A stretch of DNA of 64,000 nucleotides, from assembly GCF_014205295.1 (NCBI RefSeq), contig NZ_JACHNF010000001.1, positions 3,968,001 to 4,032,000 of the forward strand, written 5' to 3'. Origin of the DNA: Kribbella solani. Its GTDB lineage: Bacteria; Actinomycetota; Actinomycetes; Propionibacteriales; Kribbellaceae. The translations under genes and the position numbers were made by a program. Below are positions 17,799-25,322 of this stretch, in pieces. Numbering within the stretch: the first letter of the stretch is position 1; every line of letters begins with the position of its first letter. The notes beneath the pieces were generated by a model, which was given only the letters and a program-made list of their open reading frames with translations, had not been told where the DNA came from and searched no databases.

Positions 17799-19082
17799 TC
17801 ACGACGCCGTCACCAGCGCGATCCCGCCGGCCGTGAACGCGATCATCGCGGCCAGCATCGGGTACTGCGCCCGCCGCAACCGCCGGCGCCGGAACAGCCC
17901 GGCAGCGCGATCGTGCGCGGACACGACCCCAAGTACGTGTCCGAGCACGATCGCGCCGATCTGGACCCCCGCGATCACCCCCGTGGTCAGGAACGCGTAG
18001 TCGATCCGCGCCCCGCTCGTCCCGAACAGATCCCAGCCACGCCCGAACGGATCGGTCGCGAGCAGCCACCCCGCCTGCCCCTGGAACATCGCGAACGAGA
18101 AGTAGTGCGCGACGGCGTACCCGATCGCGATCGGCACCAGCGAGTGCGCGAACGCCTTCGGCAACCCCACCGCGCCGGCCAGGAACAGGCCGGTGACAAT
18201 CGCCACCGCCACGACCAGGCCGAGCGTGTACACGAGCAGGTGCTGCGCTTTGCCGAATTCGCCGGTCCGCTGCGTCCACACCGACCATCGGGAGATCCCG
18301 TCGAACGCGGTCGACCCGAGCAGCAGGCACAACAACCCGACGATCCCGGTCCGCCGCGGCATCGTGGCCAGCCCCGCGAGCGGATTGCGTACGCCGATCA
18401 CACCATCACTTCCGCGACCGAGCGGCGACAGTCGCGCCAGCACCTCGGCGTACACCTCGAAGCTGTCACCGATGCCGAACCAGGCCGGCCCGAAAACGAT
18501 GCCCGCGGCAACATTTATGATCGCGTACGCGGTGCCGGCGAGAGCGACGATGCGCGGATCGGAGCCCTCCGGGTACACCAGCTCCAGCCAGAGGAATGCC
18601 GCGAGACCGGCCACCGCCGGCCAGTACGCGATGCCGTCGGGCAGTCGCCGGTACGACGCACGCGGGATCAGCGCGGCGAGCGTACGCAACGGGTTGGCAA
18701 TGCGCCAGATCGGCCCGCAGAGCAGTGAGAGCGGGATGATGCCGACCCAGATCCATACGTACAGCCAGGTCGGCGCCGGGTTTCTGGACGGATCGGGATC
18801 ACCGAACCAGGCGGCGCCGAGCAGTACGCCGAGCGCCAGCACGCCCGCGACCTTCAGCGTGACGCGGGTCGCGGGGTGATCGACGACCTTCGTCAGCGCG
18901 CGCACCGGGCGGCCGGAGACGAGCTCGAACCTCGGCCGGGACCAGAACGCGCCGAGCGCGAAGAACGAGACCGCGACCGCGGCGCCGGCCGAGTACACGG
19001 CCAGCCAGGTCGGCACCGGCAGATCCCCGCGGCCGCCGATCCCGTGCAATGCCACCAGCTGGGGCAGCAGTTGGGGCAGCAC
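17799..19082 (-). CDS. Polytopic membrane protein, uncharacterised, 427 residues
   Basis: Integral membrane protein with about ten TM segments (for example WLAVYSAGAAVAVSFFALGAF, VAGVLALGVLLGAAWFG, LYVWIWVGIIPLSLLCGPIW, LLVYTLGLVVAVAIVTGLFLAG). Several Trp and a few His/Asp occur near membrane borders (IAYAVAHYFSFAMFQGQ region, GSDPRIVALAG), but there is no transporter signature I recognise. No signal peptide other than the first TM. It is the head of a two-gene unit with the small TM protein, and its upstream region shares the ATGTAAC half-site with the MerR operator at 16464, suggesting both large membrane proteins belong to one regulon. Confidence 0.8.
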   Translation of the reverse strand: MLPQLLPQLVALHGIGGRGDLPVPTWLAVYSAGAAVAVSFFALGAFWSRPRFELVSGRPVRALTKVVDHPATRVTLKVAGVLALGVLLGAAWFGDPDPSRNPAPTWLYVWIWVGIIPLSLLCGPIWRIANPLRTLAALIPRASYRRLPDGIAYWPAVAGLAAFLWLELVYPEGSDPRIVALAGTAYAIINVAAGIVFGPAWFGIGDSFEVYAEVLARLSPLGRGSDGVIGVRNPLAGLATMPRRTGIVGLLCLLLGSTAFDGISRWSVWTQRTGEFGKAQHLLVYTLGLVVAVAIVTGLFLAGAVGLPKAFAHSLVPIAIGYAVAHYFSFAMFQGQAGWLLATDPFGRGWDLFGTSGARIDYAFLTTGVIAGVQIGAIVLGHVLGVVSAHDRAAGLFRRRRLRRAQYPMLAAMIAFTAGGIALVTAS

Positions 19083-19119
19083 GGGTCCTCCGATCAGCCG
19101 GGGCTATCCGACCGATCGA

Positions 19120-19140
19120 ATGTAACACGCTCAATGTCAC
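19120..19140. promoter_or_regulatory. ATGTAAC/ATGTCAC half-sites upstream of the membrane-protein gene
   Basis: ATGTAAC (19120-19126) and ATGTCAC (19134-19140) are direct repeats with 14-bp period, 38 bp upstream of the 427-residue membrane-protein start and overlapping the end of the monooxygenase gene. The half-site equals the arm of the MerR palindrome at 16476-16482. Confidence 0.45.
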
Positions 19141-20591
19141 ATAGCGACAGTCTCGTACTGACCCGGGTCGAACCGCCTGGTCAGCTGCCGGAACCGGAAC
19201 GTGAACGACGGCCAGAGCGTGGTGTTGCGGCCCTGCGCGTCCAGGTACCAGCTCGTGCAGCCGCCGCGGGTCCAGATCGTGTTCCGCATCGAAGCGCGGA
19301 CGCCGTCGACGAAGGCGCGCTGGACGTCCCGCCGCACCTCGACCGCCTTGAGACCGTTCGCGTCCATCGTCTTCAGCGCGTCCACGATGTACGCGATCTG
19401 GGACTCGATCATGAACACCATCGAGCTGTGACCGAGGCCGGTGTTCGGGCCGATCAGCATGAAGAAGTTCGGGAAGCCGCTGATCGCCGTACCGAGATGG
19501 GCTTCCATCCCGTCGGACCACGCGTCCCGCAGCGAGACGCCGTCGCGACCGTGCACCAGGTCCATCACCGGCAGATCGGTGACCCGGAACCCGGTGCCGT
19601 AGATGATCGTGTCGACCTCGTGCTTCACGCCGTCAGTGGTGACGATCCCGGTCGGCGTCACCTCGGCGATCCCGTCGGTGACCACCTCGACGTTCGGCCG
19701 CGCGACGGCCGGGTAGTAGTCGTCGGACAGCAGCACGCGCTTGCAGCCGAGGGTGAAGTCCGGTGTCACCTTGGCGCGCAGCAACGGGTCGCGGACCTGC
19801 TGGGCGAGGTGCCGCTCGGCCACCTTCTGCGCCTGCTTCATGATCGCCGGCAACTTGGTGAACCCGAGCACCATCGACTCGCGGCCCCAGTAGATTCCGG
19901 CCCGAACCGCCTTCTGCGCCAGCGGAAACCTGCGGAACACGGACCGCTCCAGCGGCGTGATCTTGCGGTCCGGACGCGGCATCACCCAAGGGGGCGTGCG
20001 CTGGAACAGGTGCAGTTCCTCGACCTCAGGCTGGATCGCGGGTACGAACTGAATCGCCGACGCGCCGGTACCGATCACCGCCACCTTCCGGCCGGCCAGG
20101 TCGACGTCGTGATCCCACTCGGCCGAGTGGAAGACCGGACCCTCGAACGACTCGATTCCTGGCAGTTTCGGGTAGGCCGGTTCCGCGAGTGGACCCATGC
20201 CCGACACCAGTACGTCGGCCGTGAACTCGCCTTCGCCGGTCCGGATGCGCCACCGGTCACCGTCCCAGTCCGCCGACTCGACCGTACGGCCGAAGCGGAT
20301 GTGGTCGCGGACCCCGAACGCGTCGGTCACCTTGCGGAGGTAGTCCTCGATCTCGGGCTGCGGGGAGAAGGTCGACGACCAGTCCGGGTTGGGCGCGAAC
20401 GAGAACGAGTACAGGTGCGAGGGCACGTCGCAGCGGCAGCCCGGGTACGTGTTGTCGCGCCAGGTCCCACCCACGTCGCCGGCGCGCTCCAGGACGACGA
20501 AGTCCTCGAACCCGGCCTGCTTCAGCCGGACAGCCATCCCGATCCCGGCGAAACCGGTCCCGATCACCACGATCCGATGCTGCTCAACCAT
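19137..20591 (-). CDS. Flavin-containing monooxygenase, Baeyer-Villiger type
   Basis: NADPH/FAD-dependent monooxygenase of 484 residues that likely oxygenates ketones or similar compounds. FAD Rossmann motif VVIGTGFAGIGMA at residue 8, typical GGTWRDNTYPGCRCD, Baeyer-Villiger fingerprint FEGPVFHSAEWD (FxGxxxHxxxWD) near residue 150, and second Rossmann motif VAVIGTGASAIQFVP. Closest to the hydroxyacetophenone/cyclohexanone monooxygenase group. It is divergent from a TetR gene with an 8-bp inverted repeat between them, the classic arrangement for an inducible oxygenase. Confidence 0.94.
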   Translation of the reverse strand: MVEQHRIVVIGTGFAGIGMAVRLKQAGFEDFVVLERAGDVGGTWRDNTYPGCRCDVPSHLYSFSFAPNPDWSSTFSPQPEIEDYLRKVTDAFGVRDHIRFGRTVESADWDGDRWRIRTGEGEFTADVLVSGMGPLAEPAYPKLPGIESFEGPVFHSAEWDHDVDLAGRKVAVIGTGASAIQFVPAIQPEVEELHLFQRTPPWVMPRPDRKITPLERSVFRRFPLAQKAVRAGIYWGRESMVLGFTKLPAIMKQAQKVAERHLAQQVRDPLLRAKVTPDFTLGCKRVLLSDDYYPAVARPNVEVVTDGIAEVTPTGIVTTDGVKHEVDTIIYGTGFRVTDLPVMDLVHGRDGVSLRDAWSDGMEAHLGTAISGFPNFFMLIGPNTGLGHSSMVFMIESQIAYIVDALKTMDANGLKAVEVRRDVQRAFVDGVRASMRNTIWTRGGCTSWYLDAQGRNTTLWPSFTFRFRQLTRRFDPGQYETVAM

Positions 20592-20614
20592 GAGGTTCTC
20601 CAGCCCGTCAGCGG

Positions 20615-20648
20615 AACTTACTCCCAGTAAGTTACTCGGAGTCAGTTA
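20615..20648. promoter_or_regulatory. TetR operator: AACTTACT/AGTAAGTT palindrome plus second half-site pair
   Basis: AACTTACT-CCC-AGTAAGTT (20615-20633) is a perfect 8-bp dyad between the divergent monooxygenase and TetR genes. AAGTTACTCGGAGTCAGTT (20630-20648) overlaps it as a weaker dyad, so two dimers may bind side by side. It begins 24 bp from the monooxygenase start and ends 10 bp from the TetR start. Confidence 0.7.
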
Positions 20649-20658
20649 GACTGCGCAA

Positions 20659-21282
20659 GTGACCTCCACCACTCACGACCCGCCGAAACGCCGCCGCGAC
20701 CGGGCCGCCCGGGAACGCGAGATCCTCGAGGCCGCGGAGCAGATCTTCGGCCGACGCGGCTACCAGGCCACCTCGATGGACGAGGTCGCCGTCATGGGCG
20801 GCGTCTCGAAGCCGCTGATCTACCAGTACTACGGCTCCAAGGACGGCCTGTTCCTGGCCTGCCTGTCCCGCCTCCGCGGCCAGCTCCTGGAGGCCGTCGC
20901 CGACGCGGTGCTGGCCGCGCCGAATGCCGAGGACGCGCTGTACGCCGGGTTCCTGGCCTGGTTCCGCTTCCTCGACGACCACCCGAGCGCCTGGTCCGTC
21001 CTGGTCGACGAAGGCATGCTCGCCACCGGCCCCGCCGCCGAAGCCACCGACGAGGTCCGCGCGGCCTTCATCGAGCTGATCGCCACGATGGTCCGGATGA
21101 ACCTCCCGGCCGGCCGCGTCACCGACGACGAGATCCAGATCGTTGCCCAGAGCATCTCCGGCGCCACCGAACGCCTGGCCATCTGGCGGACCCGCACCCC
21201 GAACCCCCCCACCCCGGAAAAGGTCGCCCACACCCTCCAGAACCTCCTCTGGCAAGGCCTCCACACCCTCAAAACCACCTGA
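20659..21282 (+). CDS. TetR-family transcriptional regulator (controls the monooxygenase)
   Basis: Repressor of 207 residues. The HTH reads REREILEAAEQIFGRRGYQATSMDEVAVMGGVSKPLIYQYYGSKDGL, a strong TetR_N match; residues ~75-195 form the ligand-binding domain (LRGQLLEAVADAVLAAPNAEDALYAGFLAWF). Start is GTG 20659, 10 bp after the palindromic operator. Divergence from the Baeyer-Villiger monooxygenase implies autoregulation and control of that gene by its substrate. Confidence 0.93.
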   Translation: MTSTTHDPPKRRRDRAAREREILEAAEQIFGRRGYQATSMDEVAVMGGVSKPLIYQYYGSKDGLFLACLSRLRGQLLEAVADAVLAAPNAEDALYAGFLAWFRFLDDHPSAWSVLVDEGMLATGPAAEATDEVRAAFIELIATMVRMNLPAGRVTDDEIQIVAQSISGATERLAIWRTRTPNPPTPEKVAHTLQNLLWQGLHTLKTT

Positions 21283-21321
21283 CCCCCCGCCCCACCAGCC
21301 AGCCCGCACCCCGCCCGCACC

Positions 21322-21480
21322 CCTGGCCCGCTCCGCCGCACCCCCGCTCCGCCGCACCCCCGCTCCGCCGCACACCCGCTCCGCCGCGCCCCCCGCTCCG
21401 CCGCGCCCCCCGCTCCGCCGCTCCGCCGCGCCCCCGCGCCCCCGCTCCGCCGCGCCCCGCCTCGCCCCACCGCCCCGCCC
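21322..21480. repeat. C-rich low-complexity tract with CCGCTCCGCCGC units
   Basis: About 160 bp made of imperfect 16-bp-like units built on CCGCTCCGCCGCACCC, with almost no A or T on this strand. It is in the convergent gap (21283-21625) after the TetR stop; no gene is supported there. Likely arose by slippage; open frames crossing it are artefacts. Confidence 0.8.
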
Positions 21481-21535
21481 GCCCCGCCCGCCCCGCTCCG
21501 GCCCGGCGCGGCCCGACGCGCCCGGCGCGCCCGGC

Positions 21536-21600
21536 GCCATTTCAGTGGTTAACCAGTGAAATGGCCCGTTCACCCCCCGCATGCGGCAGGTGAACGGGCC
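21536..21600. terminator. Twin hairpins between convergent TetR and XRE-cupin genes
   Basis: Hairpin one: GCCATTTCAGTGGTT/AACCAGTGAAATGGC (21536-21565), continuous except for one mismatched pair. Hairpin two: GGCCCGTTCACC (21563-21574) with GGTGAACGGGCC (21589-21600), a 12-bp stem sharing 3 bp with the first. They sit between two convergent genes and probably act as a bidirectional terminator. Confidence 0.7.
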
Positions 21601-21625
21601 AACTGAGAGGTGAACCTCGAAGGTG

Positions 21626-22201
21626 TCAGGTGGTGCGGGGGGTGCGGGCGCGCATGATGAGGGCGGCGACGTAGTACGAGCAGGGTTTCGTGCTGGGGTT
21701 TGAGTACGCGTGCGGCAGGTCGGCGGCGAAGTAGACGGAGTCGCCGGCGGCAAGGTCGACGATCTGGTCGGCCAGGGTGAGCCGGAGCTCCCCCGACTCG
21801 ATCGCGACGAACTCGTGCGATCCCGGCGCGTACGCCGGAAACTCGCCGGCGTCACACCCGGCCGGCAGCGTGGTGCGAATCCACTCGAAGTTCACGCCGG
21901 GGACCACCGGGCTCAGGATCGTCCGGCGCCAGCCGCCGGGCTCGTCGACCGAGTCCTGCTCGGCCGCGCGGCGGATGATCACCCGGGACTGCTCGACTTC
22001 GGCCAGCAGTGCCGCCAGGCCGGCGCCGAGCCCGTCGGCGATCCGCGACAGCACCAGCACGGTGGGCACTTTCTGGCCGCGCTCGACCGACGACAGCATG
22101 CTCACGCTCACCTCGGCCGCCGCCGCGAGGTCGGTCAGCGTCATGCCCCGCGCGAGCCGCGACTCCTGGATGCGGTGACCCAGTTTCACAAGATCCAGCA
22201 T
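21626..22201 (-). CDS. XRE-family regulator with C-terminal cupin domain
   Basis: Regulator of 191 residues from ATG 22201 (MLDLVKLGHRIQESRLARGM). The HTH is LTDLAAAAEVSVSMLSSVERGQKVPTVLVLSRIADGLG; the C-terminal half is a cupin sensor (VNFEWIRTTLPAGCDAGEFPAYAPGSHEFVAIESGELRLTLADQIVDLAAGDSVYFAADLPHAYSNPSTKPC in family order: metal/ligand pocket, sugar-isomerase-like barrel). Such proteins (PuuR-like) sense small metabolites. It is divergent from an acetyltransferase gene over a palindromic operator, likely its own target. Confidence 0.92.
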   Translation of the reverse strand: MLDLVKLGHRIQESRLARGMTLTDLAAAAEVSVSMLSSVERGQKVPTVLVLSRIADGLGAGLAALLAEVEQSRVIIRRAAEQDSVDEPGGWRRTILSPVVPGVNFEWIRTTLPAGCDAGEFPAYAPGSHEFVAIESGELRLTLADQIVDLAAGDSVYFAADLPHAYSNPSTKPCSYYVAALIMRARTPRTT

Positions 22202-22237
22202 TTCGCTATAATAGCATCTGCTTTCACTATAGCGAAA
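22201..22237. promoter_or_regulatory. Divergent operator/promoter: TTTCxCTATAGCGAAA
   Basis: TTTCACTATAGCGAAA (22222-22237) is a 16-bp palindrome with one mismatch; a half-site TTTCGCTATA lies at 22201-22210. TATAAT at 22207-22212 is a consensus -10 for the acetyltransferase, overlapping the left half-site, so binding by the XRE-cupin protein would block transcription. The regulator start codon is at 22199-22201, adjoining the site. Confidence 0.65.
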
Positions 22238-22247
22238 GCGGGTTGCC

Positions 22248-22832
22248 GTGCCGCACACAGTTGCCGGAGACGCTGTCGTACTCGTCAGAGACGCCGTGGG
22301 CTCGCCCGGAGAGCTCAGCGCGATCGCCGCGATCATGTCCCACTACGTCCGGAACACGGTGGTGACCTTCATCGAGTCCCCACCGACGGTCAGCGACTGG
22401 GCCGAGCGGTACTGGGATCTCGCCGCGCGCGGACTGCCGTTCCTGGTCGCGGAGGCGGACGGCGACGTCGTCGGTTTCGCGTACGCCGCGCCCTGGCGAC
22501 CGAAGTCCGCCTACCGGCACACGGTCGAGAACTCGATCTATCTCTCCCCAGCCGCGACCGGGCTCGGTATCGGCACCGCTCTGCTGGAGCGGTTGATCGA
22601 GCGGTCGGCGGCGGCCGGCTGCCGGCAGCTGATCGCGGTGATCGTCGACGCCGGCGACCCCGCGTCGGCCAAACTGCACCGGCGGCACGGGTTCTCCGAC
22701 GCCGGGCGCCTGCACGCGGTCGGTTTCAAGCACGGGCGCTGGCTCGACACGATGCTCCTCCAACGATCCCTGCCCGAGGTCTGCGCTACCCAGCAAGCCG
22801 ACCGCTCCGACCGTGACGGAGCTCCGGCGTGA
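22248..22832 (+). CDS. GNAT-family N-acetyltransferase
   Basis: Acetyl-CoA-dependent acetyltransferase of 194 residues from GTG 22248. Typical elements: VVTFIESPPTVSDWAERY, FAYAAPWRPKSAYRHTVENSIYLSPAATGLGIGTALLERLIERS (acetyl-CoA loop GLGIGTA) and LHRRHGFSDAGRLHAVGFKHGRW, closest to phosphinothricin/methionine-sulfoximine-type acetyltransferases (PAT/MddA). With the -10 at 22207-22212 the leader is very short. Control by the divergent XRE-cupin protein is inferred from the operator. Confidence 0.9.
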   Translation: MPHTVAGDAVVLVRDAVGSPGELSAIAAIMSHYVRNTVVTFIESPPTVSDWAERYWDLAARGLPFLVAEADGDVVGFAYAAPWRPKSAYRHTVENSIYLSPAATGLGIGTALLERLIERSAAAGCRQLIAVIVDAGDPASAKLHRRHGFSDAGRLHAVGFKHGRWLDTMLLQRSLPEVCATQQADRSDRDGAPA

Positions 22833-22895
22833 GACAGGTCCGACCGTGAGAGGTCCGGCCGTGACAGAGGTGCGGCGTGATGCAGGCGGCTGAGG

Positions 22896-23535
22896 GTGCG
22901 CGGCCAGGTTCGGCGCGTAGCCTCCGCCGGGCGCTGTGGGGGCTTGTGCGTCACCGAGCTGATCAGCTGGGGCGTGTTGTACTACACCGTCCCGGCGACC
23001 CTACCGACGCTGGTCGCGCGGACCGGCTGGACCGTGATCGCGATCATGACGGGCTTCAGCTGTGGTTTGCTGGCCAGCGCGGCGGCCGCGATTCCGGTCG
23101 GGCTCACCCTCGTCGGCGGGCTCGCAAGCACCGTCTTCGCCCCACTCTCGGGCCTGCTCGCGGCCGAACTCGGCTGGCGCGTCACCTATCTCGTACTAGC
23201 TGCCTTCCTGCTCGCCACGACGGGCCCGATCCACTTGATCTGCCTCAACCTGCCACGGGTTGCGCAGACCGGTCGAGTTCGTCACGACCACCACACCAGG
23301 CAGGTACGAACCTCCCGCGCGTTCTGGCTTCTCACGACGGCCCTCGCCCCGGAAGCGAGACGTCATCATCCTGGCTGCCGGCGCCGTCAGCCTGGCCGTG
23401 CTCGCGCTCACCCCGGGGATCGTCGGGCCGTTGGCGGTGGTCGCGCTTCTCACCGGCGGCGTCTCCGGTGCCTTCACGCTCGTACAGGCGTCGGCGGTCT
23501 CGGACCGCTGGGGAACCCCTGAGAGCCGACCCTGA
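22896..23535 (+). pseudogene. MFS transporter remnant, internally deleted and frameshifted
   Basis: Frame from 22896 encodes MFS-like segments (CVTELISWGVLYYTVPATLPTL; GFSCGLLASAAAAIPVG joined directly to GGLASTVFAPLSGLLAAELGWRVTYLVLAAF; PIHLICLNLP) and then runs into nonsense near 23340; the frame continuing from about 23320 to 23535 reads RRPSPRKRDVIILAAGAVSLAVLALTPGIVG and GGVSGAFTLVQASAVSDRWG, a later MFS region. Middle helices are missing and about half of the usual ~400 residues remain. Two short ORFs here should therefore not be annotated as separate proteins. Confidence 0.75.
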
Positions 23536-23615
23536 GTTCAGGCTGACGGATGTCATGGGTGGGTGATGACGGTCGATCCAGGTGCCCGGCGGCCGGCCGC
23601 GACAAGCTTCTCGGT

Positions 23616-24536
23616 ATGACGACAACGACTGCGGTCACCCTCCGGGGCGTGACCAAGAAGTACGCGGACGTGCAGGCCGTCGCCGGGGTGGATCTGACTA
23701 TCCGGGCCGGCGAGGTGGTCGCGCTGCTGGGGCCCAACGGGGCGGGTAAATCGACCACCATCGAGATGCTGCTCGGGCTGGTGAAACCCGACCAGGGCAG
23801 CGTCCAGGTGTACGCCGGGACGCCCACCGACGCGATCACCGCCGGCCAGGTCGGCGTGATGCTGCAGAGCGGCGGGATCATCGAGGACGCCAAGGTCGGC
23901 GAGCTGCTGAACCTGGTCGCGGGGCTGCACAAGGACCCGATGCCGGTCCAGGAGGCGCTCGAGCGGGCCGGGATCGCGGACCTGACCAAGCGGACCATGA
24001 AGGGCCTGTCCGGCGGTCAGAAGCAGCGGGTCCGGTTCGCGATGGCGATCATCCCGCAGCCGGACCTGATCGTCCTGGACGAGCCGACGACCGGGATGGA
24101 CGTCGAGTCCCGCCGCGACTTCTGGGCCTCGATGCACGCCGAGACCGCGCGCGGCCGGACGGTCCTGTTCGCCACCCATTACCTGGAGGAGGCGGACTCG
24201 TACGCCGACCGGGTGGTGCTGATGCGCAACGGCAAGATCGTTGCCGACGGCACCGCCGCGCAGATCAAGGCGAGCGTGTCCGGCCGGACCATCCGGGCCA
24301 CCATCCCCGGCGCCGATCTGGCCGCGCTGGCGTCGCTGCCGGGCGTACGCAACGTGGAGACCCGCGGTGAGGTCGTGCTGCTGAAGTGCGCGGACTCGGA
24401 CAGCACCCTGCGGCACCTGCTGGAGAACACTCCGGCCCATGACATCGAAGTGACGTCCGCCGACCTCGAGGACGCCGTCCTCGCGCTGTCGGACCAGGAC
24501 CGCGCCCAAGACACCGCACAGGAGACCCTGGCATGA
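23616..24536 (+). CDS. ABC-2 exporter ATP-binding protein
   Basis: ATPase of a drug/lipid-type exporter, 306 residues from ATG 23616. Walker A GPNGAGKST near residue 42, Q-loop VMLQSGGIIED, signature LSGGQKQRVRFAMAI, Walker B LIVLDEPTTGMDVES and H-loop FATHYLEEADSYADR. The C-terminal domain (VLLKCADSDSTLRHLLENTP) is the DUF4162-type extension found in ABC-2 ATPases. The stop overlaps the permease start (ATGA). The neighbouring two-component genes probably control it or are its output. Confidence 0.94.
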   Translation: MTTTTAVTLRGVTKKYADVQAVAGVDLTIRAGEVVALLGPNGAGKSTTIEMLLGLVKPDQGSVQVYAGTPTDAITAGQVGVMLQSGGIIEDAKVGELLNLVAGLHKDPMPVQEALERAGIADLTKRTMKGLSGGQKQRVRFAMAIIPQPDLIVLDEPTTGMDVESRRDFWASMHAETARGRTVLFATHYLEEADSYADRVVLMRNGKIVADGTAAQIKASVSGRTIRATIPGADLAALASLPGVRNVETRGEVVLLKCADSDSTLRHLLENTPAHDIEVTSADLEDAVLALSDQDRAQDTAQETLA

Positions 24537-25267
24537 ACCGCGACTACCTGATCTTCGACATCCGCCGGACGCTGCGGAACCGCCGGGTGATGATCTTCTC
24601 GATCCTGATGCCGGTCGTCCTGTTCCTGATCTTCGGCCTGACCATCCCGAAGGACGCCAGCGAAGGAAACATCTCGGCGATCGCGTACGTGATGGTCAGC
24701 ATGGCGATGTTCGGCTCGATGTCGGCCGCGATGAGCAGCGGCGGCGTGATCGCGGCCGAGCGCGACGGCGGCTGGAACCGTACGCTCCGGCTGACCCCGC
24801 TGAAGCCGCAGGCGTACGTGGTGAACAAGGTGATCCTGTCGCTGCTGCTGGCCGTACCGCCGCTCGTCGTGGTGTTCCTGATCGGCATGACCGTCGGCCA
24901 CGTACACCTGAGCGCCGGCCAATGGCTGACGGTCGCACTGGTCTCCTGGCTCGGCGCGCTGCCGTTCGCCGCGCTCGGCCTGGTCATCGGGTACATCGCC
25001 AAGCCGGACAGCGTGCAGCCGATCACCGGTCTGAGCACGATGCTGATCGCCGCGTTCGGCGGGCTGTGGCTGCCGGTCAGCCAGATGCCGACGGCGATGA
25101 AGTACGTCGCCGAGCTGACGCCCGCGTACTGGACCGGTCAGACCTCGCGGAGCGCGCTGACCCAGAGCGGCGTCGACACGCACGCGCTGCTGGTGGTGAT
25201 CGGCTGGACCGTCGTCCTCGGCGCGATCGGGCTCCGCCGGTTCCGCGCCGACACCGCCCGCGCCTGA
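24533..25267 (+). CDS. ABC-2 type exporter permease
   Basis: Six-helix membrane subunit of 244 residues, beginning MNRDYLIFDIRRTLRNRRVM. Hydrophobic segments IFSILMPVVLFLIFGLTI, YVMVSMAMFGSMSAAMSSGGVIA, VILSLLLAVPPLVVVFLIGM, FAALGLVIGYIAKPDSVQPI, STMLIAAFGGLWLPVSQMP and a terminal TM match ABC2_membrane. The ATG lies in the ATPase stop (ATGA, 24533-24536), so the two subunits are made together. Substrate unknown; antibiotic or lipid export is common for this class linked to DesK-type kinases. Confidence 0.93.
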   Translation: MNRDYLIFDIRRTLRNRRVMIFSILMPVVLFLIFGLTIPKDASEGNISAIAYVMVSMAMFGSMSAAMSSGGVIAAERDGGWNRTLRLTPLKPQAYVVNKVILSLLLAVPPLVVVFLIGMTVGHVHLSAGQWLTVALVSWLGALPFAALGLVIGYIAKPDSVQPITGLSTMLIAAFGGLWLPVSQMPTAMKYVAELTPAYWTGQTSRSALTQSGVDTHALLVVIGWTVVLGAIGLRRFRADTARA

Positions 25268-25322
25268 CCCGTACCCCCTGCTTGCCCACCAACCGAGCGC
25301 GATCATCGACCGAGGGCATACC

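Noticed and set aside
21302-21559. Pro/Arg-rich ORFs in the C-rich tract
   Set aside because: Low-complexity translation of CCGCTCCGCCGC repeats in several frames.
23260-23535. Separate 91-residue membrane protein
   Set aside because: It continues the MFS sequence of the preceding frame and is best read as part of the pseudogene.
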